From Bilabrum cf. latius (lineage: Eukaryota; Bigyra: Bicosoecida; Bigyra; Bicosoecida): a stretch of 64,000 nt of DNA. Each line of letters opens with the position of its first letter. Positions within the stretch are counted from its first letter, which is position 1. Below are positions 1 to 9,013 of the stretch, one piece after another. Location of the stretch: assembly GCA_965178125.1 (NCBI GenBank), contig OZ237744.1:1116001-1180000 (forward strand), in the 5' to 3' direction. A model generated the notes under the pieces. That model was not told the origin of the DNA, did not search any database, and saw only the letters and a program-made list of their open reading frames with translations. The position numbers and the translations under genes are program-made.

Positions 1-3000
1 AAGAACGTGCTTCCACTTGAACCGAGGGACATGCAGCCCGCCACTCCGGCCGACCTGCGAGACCCCGCCCTCGTGCGGTGCCTGGCCCAGCAGGGGGTGC
101 GGGAGCTCAACCCGGTGCAGACCCAGGCCTTTCAGTCCCTCTTCCGCTCCGACGCAAACGCAGTGGTGGCCGCGCCCTGCGGAAGCGGCAAGACGCTGTG
201 CGCGGAGCTGGCCGTGATGCGGGCCTTCACTCAGGACGAGGACGCGACTGTCGTGTACGTGAGCCCCGTGCCCGAGCTGGCCGGGGTGGTCTTTGAGCAG
301 TGGAACCGAACGTTCGGCGAGGGGCTGGACAAGATCGTGGTGGAATTGACGGGCGAGGTGTCGGCCGACCTGAGGCTGCTGGCAGGGGCCCACGTGGTCA
401 TCGCGACCGCGCACCAGTGGGAGCAGGTGGCGCGGCGGTGGCAGGAGCGGAGGGCCGTGCGCGAGGTCGCCCTCTTCGTGTTCGACGACGTGCACATGAT
501 TGCCTCGGAGCAGGGGGGCGCGGAGCTGGAGGCGGCCATCTCCAGGACGAGGTTCCTGGCGAGCAGGGCAAGGAGCCAGCTGCAGTCCGCCCTGCGACAG
601 AGGGAGGCGGAGGGCAAGAGCGGCGCAGGGGGGGACGAGGACGAGGACGAGGACGAGGGGCTGCCGCCGCCTCCTCCCCGCATCGTGGCCCTCTCGGCGC
701 CGCTTGCCAACTGGAAGGACTTCGTGGAGTGGTTGGGTGCCCCCGAGAGCGCGCAGCTGTGCTTCGACGTGCACGCCAGGCCCCTCCCCCTTGACGTGCG
801 CCTGCAGGGATTCGACGTGCCCTCGCCCCCGGCCAGGATCGCAGCCATGTCAAGGCCGGTGTACCACCACCTGAACAGGAGGTGCGCCACACCGGAGGAG
901 TACGATCACCCCCTGGACGGCCCGGCTGCGGCTGCGAGCGGCGGTGCGGCCAGCATGACCGACGGGCAGGAGGAGGAAGGCTCGGCGGTTCCCGCTGTGG
1001 ATCGCCTGGGTCCCAGCTGGCGGTCGTCAATGGCCAAAGCCCGGAACGCGATCGTGTTTGTTCCCTCGGCCCGGCAGGCGCAGCTCAGCGCACTCTCTGT
1101 GCTTACTCTGGCGGCCGCGGACAACACCGGGGTGCGCGGTGCCGCTAGGTTCCGCAGAGGGGACCCCGAGGCGCTGGCCCGCGTGGCGCGGTCCGTGTCG
1201 GACGAGACGCTGACGTACTGCCTGAGCCTAGGGGTGGGCTTCCTGCACGACGGGCTGTCCCAGGAAGATCAGAACGCGGTCTTGGGCGCGTTCACGGACG
1301 GCAGGGCCGGCGTGATCGTTGCCGCGGCGGAGCGTGCGTGGGCGCTGGGCTCGATCAAGGCGCACACCGTAGTGATCGCCGACACGCAGAGGTACGACAG
1401 CTCCATCCGGGGGTGGGCCGATTACCCGCTGCCACTGATGCTGCACATGGTTGGGAGGGCCGGCAGGACCGGCATCGACGAGGACGGGGCCTGCGCCGTG
1501 CTGTGCGCCGCTTCCAGGCGGGACGGCCTGCGAAGCTTCTTGTTCGAGCCACTCCCCGTGGAGAGTCTCCTCGACCAGGAGCTGGAGGAGCACCTGAACG
1601 CTGCCGTGGCAGAGGACCGCGTGAGGTCGACGCACCTGGCCATGGAGTGGACCTCCTGGACGCTGCTCTCGAGGCGTCTCAGGAAGAACCCGAACTTCTA
1701 CAACCTGCAGGGGCGCTCCTCCAGGCACCTCTCCGACCACGTCAGCGAACTCATCGAAGGTTCGCTGAAGGAGCTCTCCGAGACGAGGTGCGTGGCACTT
1801 GCGGACGAGGCGGCCATCGCCCGGGGTTGGGTCGACGACGCTGGCAGGGTGTCCCTGCCGCCCGCAGCGGGGCTGGACCCCGAGGACGTGGAGGACCTGG
1901 TGGAGCCTCTGAACCTGGGTCTCGTGGCGGCGTACTACGGCATTCGCCACACCACGATGGAGGTGATGCACGTGGCCCTCTCTGCCCGCACCAAGCTCAA
2001 GGGGTTGCTGGAGGTGCTGTGCGCCTCTCACGAGTGCAAGCAGGCGTGCCCGCTGCGCAGGGGGGAGGAGGCCGGGCTGCGGCGAGCGGCGTCACACCTG
2101 CCCCTGTCCATGCCGAAGGAGGCAAGGTACGACGACCCCGCCACCAAGGCCAACATCTTGCTGCAGATGCACTTCAGCAGGTCGGCGGTGAGCCAGCAGC
2201 AGCAAAAGGACCTCCGGCGGCTGCTCCGTGCCGCCATCCCGGTGCTTCACGCGATGGTGGACGTGGTTGCATCGAGCGGCTGGGCCCGCCCCGCGATGTT
2301 GTGCATGGACCTGTGCCAGATGGTGGTGCAGGGGCTCTGGGTGCAGAAGGACTCCCCCCTGCTGCAGGTGCCTCATTTCGGGGCGGAGCACGTGGAGAGG
2401 GCCAGGGCCATCGGTGCCGGGGCGGGGGCGGAAGGAGAAGGGAAGGACGGGGAGGAGGAGGAGGAGGAAGAGGAGGCCGTGGAGACCGTGTATGACTTGC
2501 TGGAGATGGAGGACGGGCCCAGGATGAAGCTGCTGTCCATGACTCCGGCGCAGGTCGGCAGTGTGGCGGCCTTCTGCAACAGGTACCCCTCGCTGGAGGT
2601 GCAGTGGGGCGTGGTAGGGGCGGATGGGGTGCTGCGGAGGGGTGCCACGGAGGAGGACGAGGAGGAGGACGAGGATGAAGATGAAGAGGGGGAGAAGGAG
2701 CCGGCACACAAGGAGTTCAGCGTGACGGAGGGCCAGACGGCGCAGCTGGTGGTGCGCCTGGAGCGGGAGGGGGGCACGGAGGGGCTGGACGAGGGCGCCG
2801 GCATCGGGGCTGTTCTCTCGAGGACCTTCCCCGGGGCCAAGAGCGAGCACTGGTGGGTGGTTGTAACCGAGCCTTCGGCCAACCGGATCCTGGCCATCAA
2901 GCGGGTGACCATCGGCAAGCACGCCAAGGCCAGGCTCGAGGTAGAGGCACCCCCTGGCACTGGCAAGCACCAGTGCCAGCTCACGATCGTGTGCGATAGC

Positions 3001-3138
3001 TATGCGGGGTGCGACTCGCAGTACAGCTTCGAGCTGGACGTGGTGGAGGGCGAAGACGTCGATGAGGACGAAGACGAGGACGAGAACGAGGACGCTGGTA
3101 GCTCAGCCGCGACTGGCCAGGCACAGATGGAGACTTGA
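1..3138 (+). CDS. BRR2: Spliceosomal helicase BRR2/SNRNP200, C-terminal half (5' end outside window)
   Basis: BRR2 is the Ski2-like ATPase of the U5 snRNP that unwinds U4/U6. The frame is open from base 1, so the gene starts upstream; about 1045 residues are visible, covering the second helicase cassette and its Sec63 unit. Seen: an NPVQTQAF Q-motif region, Walker A APCGSGKT, a degenerate motif II (FDDVH), motif III-like ALSAPL, motif VI region MVGRAGRTG, then the conserved stretches FYNLQGRSSRHLSDH, VEPLNLGLVAAYYGI and VAAFCNRYPSLEVQW. The C-terminal beta-sandwich (DSYAGCDSQYSF) ends in an Asp/Glu tail. The degenerate second cassette, which in the family is a regulatory rather than active motor, explains the altered motif II. 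Acidic inserts (for example near 640-660 and 2450-2480) are lineage additions. It ends in TGA and contains no in-frame TAG. It converges on DPY30 with a 76-base gap. Confidence 0.95.
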   Translation, partial: KNVLPLEPRDMQPATPADLRDPALVRCLAQQGVRELNPVQTQAFQSLFRSDANAVVAAPCGSGKTLCAELAVMRAFTQDEDATVVYVSPVPELAGVVFEQWNRTFGEGLDKIVVELTGEVSADLRLLAGAHVVIATAHQWEQVARRWQERRAVREVALFVFDDVHMIASEQGGAELEAAISRTRFLASRARSQLQSALRQREAEGKSGAGGDEDEDEDEGLPPPPPRIVALSAPLANWKDFVEWLGAPESAQLCFDVHARPLPLDVRLQGFDVPSPPARIAAMSRPVYHHLNRRCATPEEYDHPLDGPAAAASGGAASMTDGQEEEGSAVPAVDRLGPSWRSSMAKARNAIVFVPSARQAQLSALSVLTLAAADNTGVRGAARFRRGDPEALARVARSVSDETLTYCLSLGVGFLHDGLSQEDQNAVLGAFTDGRAGVIVAAAERAWALGSIKAHTVVIADTQRYDSSIRGWADYPLPLMLHMVGRAGRTGIDEDGACAVLCAASRRDGLRSFLFEPLPVESLLDQELEEHLNAAVAEDRVRSTHLAMEWTSWTLLSRRLRKNPNFYNLQGRSSRHLSDHVSELIEGSLKELSETRCVALADEAAIARGWVDDAGRVSLPPAAGLDPEDVEDLVEPLNLGLVAAYYGIRHTTMEVMHVALSARTKLKGLLEVLCASHECKQACPLRRGEEAGLRRAASHLPLSMPKEARYDDPATKANILLQMHFSRSAVSQQQQKDLRRLLRAAIPVLHAMVDVVASSGWARPAMLCMDLCQMVVQGLWVQKDSPLLQVPHFGAEHVERARAIGAGAGAEGEGKDGEEEEEEEEAVETVYDLLEMEDGPRMKLLSMTPAQVGSVAAFCNRYPSLEVQWGVVGADGVLRRGATEEDEEEDEDEDEEGEKEPAHKEFSVTEGQTAQLVVRLEREGGTEGLDEGAGIGAVLSRTFPGAKSEHWWVVVTEPSANRILAIKRVTIGKHAKARLEVEAPPGTGKHQCQLTIVCDSYAGCDSQYSFELDVVEGEDVDEDEDEDENEDAGSSAATGQAQMET

Positions 3139-3214
3139 GTGCCAGATCCATATGAAGCAAACAAACCATTTGGTACAAAATCTATCAGACAATTCGATGA
3201 ACGCGCTGCAGAGT

Positions 3215-3529
3215 TTACGATCCACCACTGCCAGACGCGGCGCCTTTCTTTTCTTCTTGTCTGGCCTTCTCTCCTCTCTCCGCCAGCCTTCGCGGATTGT
3301 TCTGCAGCAAAAAATGGGCGAGAAAATCTACTGGGTCCGGCGGTCGCTCCTTGGCCAGTTGGGTTAGGCCATCCAGCAGCAAAGCGGAGACGGTGCTATC
3401 AAAGTATGCTCGTGCTGGCAGCGCGTCCAAACCGGCTTCGGGCACGTCCCCCTTCGCAGCTGCATCTAGAGCTGCTTTGGCCTCTTCCTTTGTTGTTGCT
3501 GCCGCTGCTGCCATTCTTTCAGCGCTCAT
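3215..3529 (-). CDS. DPY30: DPY-30 homologue, COMPASS/MLL histone methyltransferase subunit
   Basis: A 104-residue protein. The C-terminal half carries the Dpy-30 motif: a [19 protein letters not shown] helix, then [19 protein letters not shown]. In the family this helical pair dimerises and docks on ASH2, so the protein should act in nuclear H3K4 methylation complexes; some Dpy-30 motif proteins instead act in cilia. The N-terminus is Ala-rich. The start is the ATG at 3527-3529 (MSAER). The frame stays open upstream to 3619, but that part overlaps a 21-base inverted repeat and reads like promoter DNA. The stop is TAA, one of the cases showing that UAA is still a terminator here. Confidence 0.88.
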   Translation of the reverse strand: MSAERMAAAAATTKEEAKAALDAAAKGDVPEAGLDALPARAYFDSTVSALLLDGLTQLAKERPPDPVDFLAHFLLQNNPRRLAERGEKARQEEKKGAASGSGGS

Positions 3530-3724
3530 CGTCGATAATGCTCGAACGGAAGCTGTTGCGGAGCAGTGCAATGCACCCAATCTTGGTTGCCAGCAGTGCA
3601 TTGCACTGCTCTGCAACATTCGCGCACGTGGCTAATTCTGCTACTGCATCCAGCATTATTGGAGCGTGCGTGCCGATTATACTTGGTATCCAATATTGTA
3701 GCTTAAGTGCATCGAAGCGTAACG
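3530..3724. promoter_or_regulatory. Divergent promoter region between DPY30 and the START gene
   Basis: 195 bases between the two divergent starts, AT-richer than the flanking coding DNA. It contains the inverted repeat listed separately. Promoter role is inferred from gene orientation only. Confidence 0.45.
3555..3617. repeat. Near-perfect 21-base inverted repeat with 21-base spacer
   Basis: The left arm (3555-3575) and right arm (3597-3617) match at 20 of 21 positions when one is reverse-complemented, around a 21-base spacer. The core is GAGCAGTGCAATGCA. It lies in the divergent DPY30/START promoter and would form a long hairpin in RNA or cruciform DNA. Confidence 0.8.
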
Positions 3725-4573
3725 ATGGCATCGGTGTCTACGTCAACTGCTGCCGACCCAAGCTCAGGAGGCGACTCAAAGTACGGTGGCTACCTCCCAG
3801 AAGGTGATGAGAGCAGAGGCATTGTCGAAGACATGCTGAAAAAATGTAGAGAGGCGCTTCTTGCCAATGTGGGAGACAAGGACAAGAATTTGGATGGCTT
3901 TGAGTGGTCTGAGAGGCAGGCCGCCTCGACTGGAAAGGGCGTGGTAAAGAGCGCGTCCACAAAGGCTGGCGTGACTTCTTGGAAATGCGAAATAACTCTT
4001 CCGTATTCACCATCGGTGCTCAAAGAAGCAATCAGCCCCGTCAATCGTGTCAAATGGGACACGCAGGTGCGATCCATCGACGAGAAGGCCTTCATCCCCA
4101 CTGGGCGCTCCGGCGTGACCTGTGCCGTGACGATATACTCTGTCAATGGCGCACTCGTCATATCCGCCCGTGATTTCTGCGACTTGAGCTTCCACGAGAG
4201 CGAGGAGGACGGGTCCGTGCTCCTCTACGGCAGGTCGATTGAGACCGAGAAGTACCCCGAGCAGTCCGGCTTCGTCCGCGCCGAGAACTTGGCGGGTGGG
4301 GGATGGGTAATCCGACCCGTTGATGCGTCAGCTGGAAGTAGCAGCGACAGCGGCAGCGCTACGAAGAGCGAGGGGAGTCCCAGCGCAATCTCGATTCACT
4401 CCAGGTGCGCATATCTCATCATGTCCGATCTCAAGGGGTGGCTTCCCTCGTGGGCGGTCGACCAGGCCATCGTGGGTACCTACAACACGTTCTTTGCGGA
4501 CCTGACCAAGTTTCTGGAAGAGACTGACGACGGCAAGTTGATTTGTGCCAAGTTTGCGGCCTCCAAAGACTGA
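3725..4573 (+). CDS. START-domain lipid-transfer protein
   Basis: A 282-residue protein covering one StAR-related lipid transfer domain after about 45 disordered residues. The helix-grip landmarks are in order: WKCEITLPYSPSVLKEAI, RVKWDTQV, CAVTIYSVNGALVISARDFC, GGGWVIRP, and the C-terminal lid helix SDLKGWLPSWAVDQAI followed by NTFFADLTKFLEE. START domains bind one sterol, phospholipid or ceramide in a hydrophobic tunnel; the ligand cannot be told from sequence. There is no signal peptide or membrane segment, so it is probably a cytosolic lipid carrier. The start chosen is the ATG at 3725 (MASVSTS); an in-frame ATG 18 bases upstream is possible. It ends in TGA. Confidence 0.85.
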   Translation: MASVSTSTAADPSSGGDSKYGGYLPEGDESRGIVEDMLKKCREALLANVGDKDKNLDGFEWSERQAASTGKGVVKSASTKAGVTSWKCEITLPYSPSVLKEAISPVNRVKWDTQVRSIDEKAFIPTGRSGVTCAVTIYSVNGALVISARDFCDLSFHESEEDGSVLLYGRSIETEKYPEQSGFVRAENLAGGGWVIRPVDASAGSSSDSGSATKSEGSPSAISIHSRCAYLIMSDLKGWLPSWAVDQAIVGTYNTFFADLTKFLEETDDGKLICAKFAASKD

Positions 4574-4599
4574 CTACATGCATTTGATAGATTTACCCA

Positions 4600-4923
4600 T
4601 CACGTCGCCTTCTATTTTAAACTTGTTGCATTCTCTTCGACATACACAAGGGACTCTGCTCGCTGTTTTAGGATGGCTTTCAAGTTATCGACAGCTCCGG
4701 CGTCGACCAGTATGTGCTCACTGTCAAGAACAGTGGCAAACTGCTCCCCAGCAGGGGTGTTTTCGTTCACAAATCGTATTAAAGCAATCGTAGCAGCATC
4801 ACTGCGACATGCCAGGGAAAGTGATACGCAAACAGTCGGCTCGCGTCCACAACAAAATCAGAGCTATGCAACGTGCGAGAGGGCTCACCTGCTTATGAGC
4901 ACCCCTTTCTGCATCCGTGGCAT
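4600..4923 (-). CDS. GTF2H5: TFIIH subunit GTF2H5/TTDA/Tfb5 (two exons, one in-frame UAG)
   Basis: Exon 1 is 4889-4923 and exon 2 is 4600-4801; the 87-base intron starts GTGAGC and ends CGCAG. The spliced 78-residue protein begins MPRMQKGVLIS and matches the whole of the ~71-residue Tfb5/TTDA family: the MxKGVLI start strand, a helix (ALIRFVNENT), the strand ATVLDSEHILVD and the C-terminal helix NLKAILKQR. TTDA stabilises TFIIH for transcription and nucleotide-excision repair. The C-terminus reads ATSLK-UAG-KAT then TGA; in human GTF2H5 the corresponding tail is FSLTQK, so the UAG sits on a Gln. Read with the standard code the last four residues would be lost. Neither exon gives a long ORF, so the gene is easily missed. 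Confidence 0.88.
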
Positions 4924-5067
4924 ATCGGCCTGTTGGAAAGCTTGACCCAAGCTGATGTCCTCGGTACGATTGTTACGCTCCTTGCGATCAAGCCGGCTGA
5001 AGTAGCCAGTTGCAACCGGCGGCGGGTGCCTCACCTGAAACCACATCCACGATTGAGAGCAGCCAGG

Positions 5068-5652
5068 ATGGCTGGTGAACCAATGCAAGCATGCGATCAC
5101 TGCGTTCGGAATGGCTTGGCTGACGGCAGCTGCTGCCCAGCTCGAGCCGTGGAGGAGGCCGTTGGACGCGTGTGCAGAGCATGGCTAGCCGTATCCTATG
5201 AATTGAGCAAAGCTCCGCTTGCAGGGATACCTAGCGAGCCTGTGTCGCCCGAAAAATCCATAAGTGCAAGCCAACATGCTGTGTCGTGCAGTTCTCCGGC
5301 AGATGCGGACGTGGTCCCCACGACCGACGAGCGAGCACTTGCTCGCACTATCAAGGAGACTGCTTCCAGTGGCAGTGGCCCCGCAAGCCCGACCTCGGCA
5401 CGCCCGAGCTCTCTGTCTGATGTTCCTATGCAGAAAAAAATTCGTCCCAGGATTGCAGTGTGTAAACGCAAGTCCCGCCATGCAGCTGACGGGGAGGCCC
5501 GCGAGCAGCAGCTGCCCGTGCCCGAACGAGAGGGCAACCGTGGCTCTATGGCGGAGTCATGCGAGGCTGCGAGCTCACGAAAGATGCGACTCGCTGCTCG
5601 TCGAAAGAGACAAGGACAAACAGAAGATTGGGCCGGTTGGCATGATCGTTAA
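5068..5652 (+). CDS. Hypothetical basic protein
   Basis: A 194-residue frame from ATG 5068 to TAA. I do not recognise it. The first ~50 residues are Cys-containing (MQACDHCVRNG, SCCPARAV); the middle is Ser/Pro-rich; the last third is strongly basic with bipartite nuclear-localisation-like clusters (KKIRPR, CKRKSR, RKMRLAARRKR). The frame is open upstream to 4825 without an ATG, so an upstream exon is possible. A competing minus-strand frame over 5097-5537 also stays open if UAG is read through, so the call is moderate. It is divergent from GTF2H5 and ends 61 bases before the convergent coiled-coil gene. Confidence 0.45.
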   Translation: MAGEPMQACDHCVRNGLADGSCCPARAVEEAVGRVCRAWLAVSYELSKAPLAGIPSEPVSPEKSISASQHAVSCSSPADADVVPTTDERALARTIKETASSGSGPASPTSARPSSLSDVPMQKKIRPRIAVCKRKSRHAADGEAREQQLPVPEREGNRGSMAESCEAASSRKMRLAARRKRQGQTEDWAGWHDR

Positions 5653-5713
5653 GTGGCATGAAGCGTCGATGTCGCAGTCAATTTGTGTGCATTCGTTTCT
5701 ATTTCTCAATCAA

Positions 5714-8700
5714 TCAACAAGAACTGTCCCCAGCAACCGCCGGGGCCGAGCTAGTACGCAGGCCGCCACCACCCTGCCCCCCCCCTGCCTGTGCCGCTGC
5801 CGCTACCGCAGCCGCCTGGGCCTGGGCATGCTCGTCTGCCTCCTGCTGGGCCTAATGTGCCTCCAAGCGAGCCCGAGCCTCTGCCAGGGCATGCGCATGG
5901 GCGTGTGCCCTCGCAAACTCGTACCTCTGGTGCGCCAGCTGCTCGTACTCGCCCGCGTCTAAGTCATCATGATCCTCGGGGACGTACCGCAGGCCGTACG
6001 CCGCGGCAGCGTACTCATCCACGTCCTCAGGGTGCAACGCATGGTGGTGGTGCAACGGGTGGTGGCCCCCCGCCACGGAGGCTACCGCAGCCGCGTACTC
6101 CGGGGGGTACAGCCTATCAAAATCATCCTCCTCCTCGTCCTCCTCCTCGTCCTCTTCGTGCACCCCAGCGACACCTCCGTCCCACCCCGGCACAACGTTA
6201 CCTTCCCCTCCCGCCCCATCCATGTGCCGTCCCCTGCCCCCATCCCCCGCTCGCGCAATGGCAGCCACTTCCTGCTCCTCCCTGTATTTTCGGTAGGCCT
6301 GCCTCGACCCGCCCTCGCTACCGCCGCCCGCGCCCCCCCCCCTGCTGCCCTCATGCCGCATCGAAGAGGCGCCTTCCCTGCCGCGGCTGCCCTCTGCCAC
6401 AGCGCCGTGACCGCCTTCCTCCTCCTCCCCGTCCTCATCTCCAGCTTGCCCTCCATCCCCATCCGCATCCCCATGCTCAATCAGCCCGCGCTCCTTGAGC
6501 ACCATCAGAGCGTCCGCGTATGCCCTCCTCAGCTTGCCCAGCTTGGACCGAGCGGCATAGGCCACCGAAGACTGGTCCTCCGCTCGTCGACGCGCCTCGG
6601 CTGCCTGCCTCTCCAGAGCGCCCGCTCGCTCCCGCCATGCGCCGGCCTCCGCCTCGGCGGCCCCCAGGGCCCCCCGCAGCCGCAGGCAGGCACCCACGAG
6701 CGCCGGCCGCGACAGGTCCTTAGGACTCGCTGCGGGGCGCGCCCCCTCCCCCTCCATGCCGCCGAAGGAAGCATCCCCCGCGCTGTGCACCCCCATGGAG
6801 AGGGGCTGCAGCTGACCATCCACGCCTCCACCTCCTGGTGTCTTGCGCTCCTCCGACCCGAGCCCCCCCGCAGAGCCGGGGGGCGTGCTCGCCGCCGAGT
6901 CACCCCCCTTGCTCTCCACGAGGTGTGACGAGTGCAGCCTAGGGGCCTCCCCTAGCCGCCTGCTTCGGTCCCTATCCATGGCCGCGGCCTCCTCCTGCTG
7001 CGCCCGCCGAAGCAGGGCGGCTGCCACTGCGTCTGCGGCGGCGGTGGCGACGGTCCTGTCCGCCGGCTTGTTGCCCTTGCCTCCCTGTGGCCTGCCCGCG
7101 TGCATGCCCTGGGCCCGCAAGGAACCCGCCAGTGCGCCGGCCACCGAGGTCTTGCGAGCGAATGCAAGCGCTCGGTTGCCCGCCGGAGCACTTGCTCCGT
7201 GCTCGCTTTCCTCCTGCCGCATCCCCCGCTCCAGCGCCTGCAGCAGCAACCCGCCGCCCTCCCCACCCCTGCCAGCGTGTTCCCCAGCGCTCCCCTACTG
7301 AACCAGCTCCACCGCGGCTCTTGCCTCCTCCTCGCAGCCCCTGGCAGCCTTGAGGAGCAGGAACTCGAGCGGCCCGCAGAGCCCCGCCACCGCGCGCACC
7401 AGGTCCACGTGCGCGCCCAGTCGGCGGCCCGCTGCCTCCATCTGAAGGGAGGAGCGGCTCGGGAGCGGCGGGGACGACTCAACGACGCCTGTGCCTTGCG
7501 GAACCACTCCGCTGCGCGGTGCCGCGCTCTCCTTCCGGGTTTGCCTCGCCGCCGCGGCCCGCCTGGCCAGTGCGGCCTGGGATGCTTGGGCTGCCTTGGC
7601 TGCCCGCTCGAGCGCTGCCACCTCCAGGAGCGAGGCGGTCTCGCTGCGCCGAGCAGCTGCTTCCTCCAGTGACGTCAGTGCTCGCACGAGCTGAGCAGCT
7701 GCTCGAGATCCGGCCCCCCCGCCCGCTCCCGAGCTGCCCACCACCGACCCGCCCAGCATGCTGAACGTACTGCCCTTCCCACCGCCTGCACCCGCGGTTC
7801 CACGCAGCAGGGCAGCCCCAGGGGCTAGCATGCTGCCGGGCCCCCCACCCGACGTGTCCAGGGCCCCAGAGAGCGAGTCCAGAGCGCCTGCGGTGCCGGG
7901 CCCCGCGCTGCGCCCGCCCACGCCACCAAGCTTGGAGCGCCGGAGGGAGGGCGGTAAGGATAGAGCTCCCTTGGCTCCGCCCTTGCTGCCATGCTTGCTA
8001 CCACCCCCGCTACCACCCCCGCCGCCGCTGCCTGCGTGCTTATGCCGGCTCACGTGAGAGCTCGCGTGGCCCTGGCCATGCCCGTGACTGCTCGTCCCGC
8101 CAAACGTTGCGGGAGCCTCGGCGGTAGATGAAGTACCAGCGATTGTAAACACGCTATCTTCGTTTGCTCTGCCATGCGCACCTTTGCGTCTGCGCGTCGG
8201 CCCGGCGGCGTGGTGCTTGGCGGCACCCGCATCCGTCGTCGACGCGCTCGCTTGGTCAAGCCATGCGGATGGCGCACCCCCAAGCGAGGATGGCAAGTTT
8301 GAAAGTGCGCTTTGCTAGTCGAGTCCGCGCGAAGGAGTAGAGACTTCGCTGCTCGGTGTTTGCTCTTGCTATCCCTTCCTTCGCCCAGCGATTGGTGTCG
8401 TCATGATGGTGTCCTTGCCCTCCAGTAGCTTGCTAACCAAACTTCCGTTAGTGGACAGAAGCTACGACTCATCATTACTGTGCGGACTTTGAGATCTAGC
8501 TCTCAAGGAAACCGTGGAGTGCTGTGTGCTGGCAGTTCCCGAGTGCGCAACGGATTGCCGTCCAGCAGTTTCTCCTGTTGCGCCTGCGCCCCTTTCAGCA
8601 GCAGTCTCTCTTTTTCGGCTCATCAGTAAAGTTGCATCAAAACTTTCTGATATGGGCTCATTGAGCGACCTTCGCGCCCTCCTGCGTCGATCCGGCTGCC

Positions 8701-9010
8701 GAGACGCCCCATCGGGAAGTATCGGGGACTGCAGGATATCTGAGCCTATTGCAACGGTATGCAGGCCAGAAACTGGGCGACGGCCGCGCTGTACACGTCT
8801 GTACTATGTCAAAGCTTGTGATTGTGGCGTGTTCATACCAAGTACTTCAATGCTGCGATCAATATCTGCAGTAAAGTATCGGATCACGTGTCCGTTCGCA
8901 CAATACCGGATTTGCCCGTGTTTCGCACGCAACCGCTCTTCGGCCTCACGAACCAGGTTACCAAAACGGGTCGCGCTGGCCGCTTTTCTGTGCAATAACA
9001 TAGCAACCAT
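5714..9010 (-). CDS. Large low-complexity coiled-coil protein with six in-frame UAG codons
   Basis: One frame runs from ATG 9010 to TGA 5714-5716 (1098 residues) and is interrupted only by TAG at 8804, 8462, 8369, 8315, 7295 and 5852. Under the standard code it breaks into 333- and 465-residue pieces. No family is recognised. Residues ~1-230 are basic; the middle is Gly/Ser/Ala-rich with a His-Gly segment; around residues 770-840 is a heptad-like coiled coil (WRERAGALERQAAEARRRAED); the end is acidic (EEDEEEDEEEDD) then His/Ala-rich. The start is uncertain: ATG 8623 (MSRKRETAAERG) is the conservative alternative, because ATG 9010 lies only three bases after the OPA3 TGA in the same frame. The 8624-9010 stretch may therefore be promoter, intron or real N-terminus. 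Confidence 0.6.
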
Positions 9011-9013
9011 CTC

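Noticed and set aside
5852-5854. Two separate genes at 5852-7249 and 7295-8296
   Set aside because: They share one frame, are separated only by TAG, and the frame continues past the 5852 TAG with matching Ala/Gln-rich composition to a TGA at 5714.
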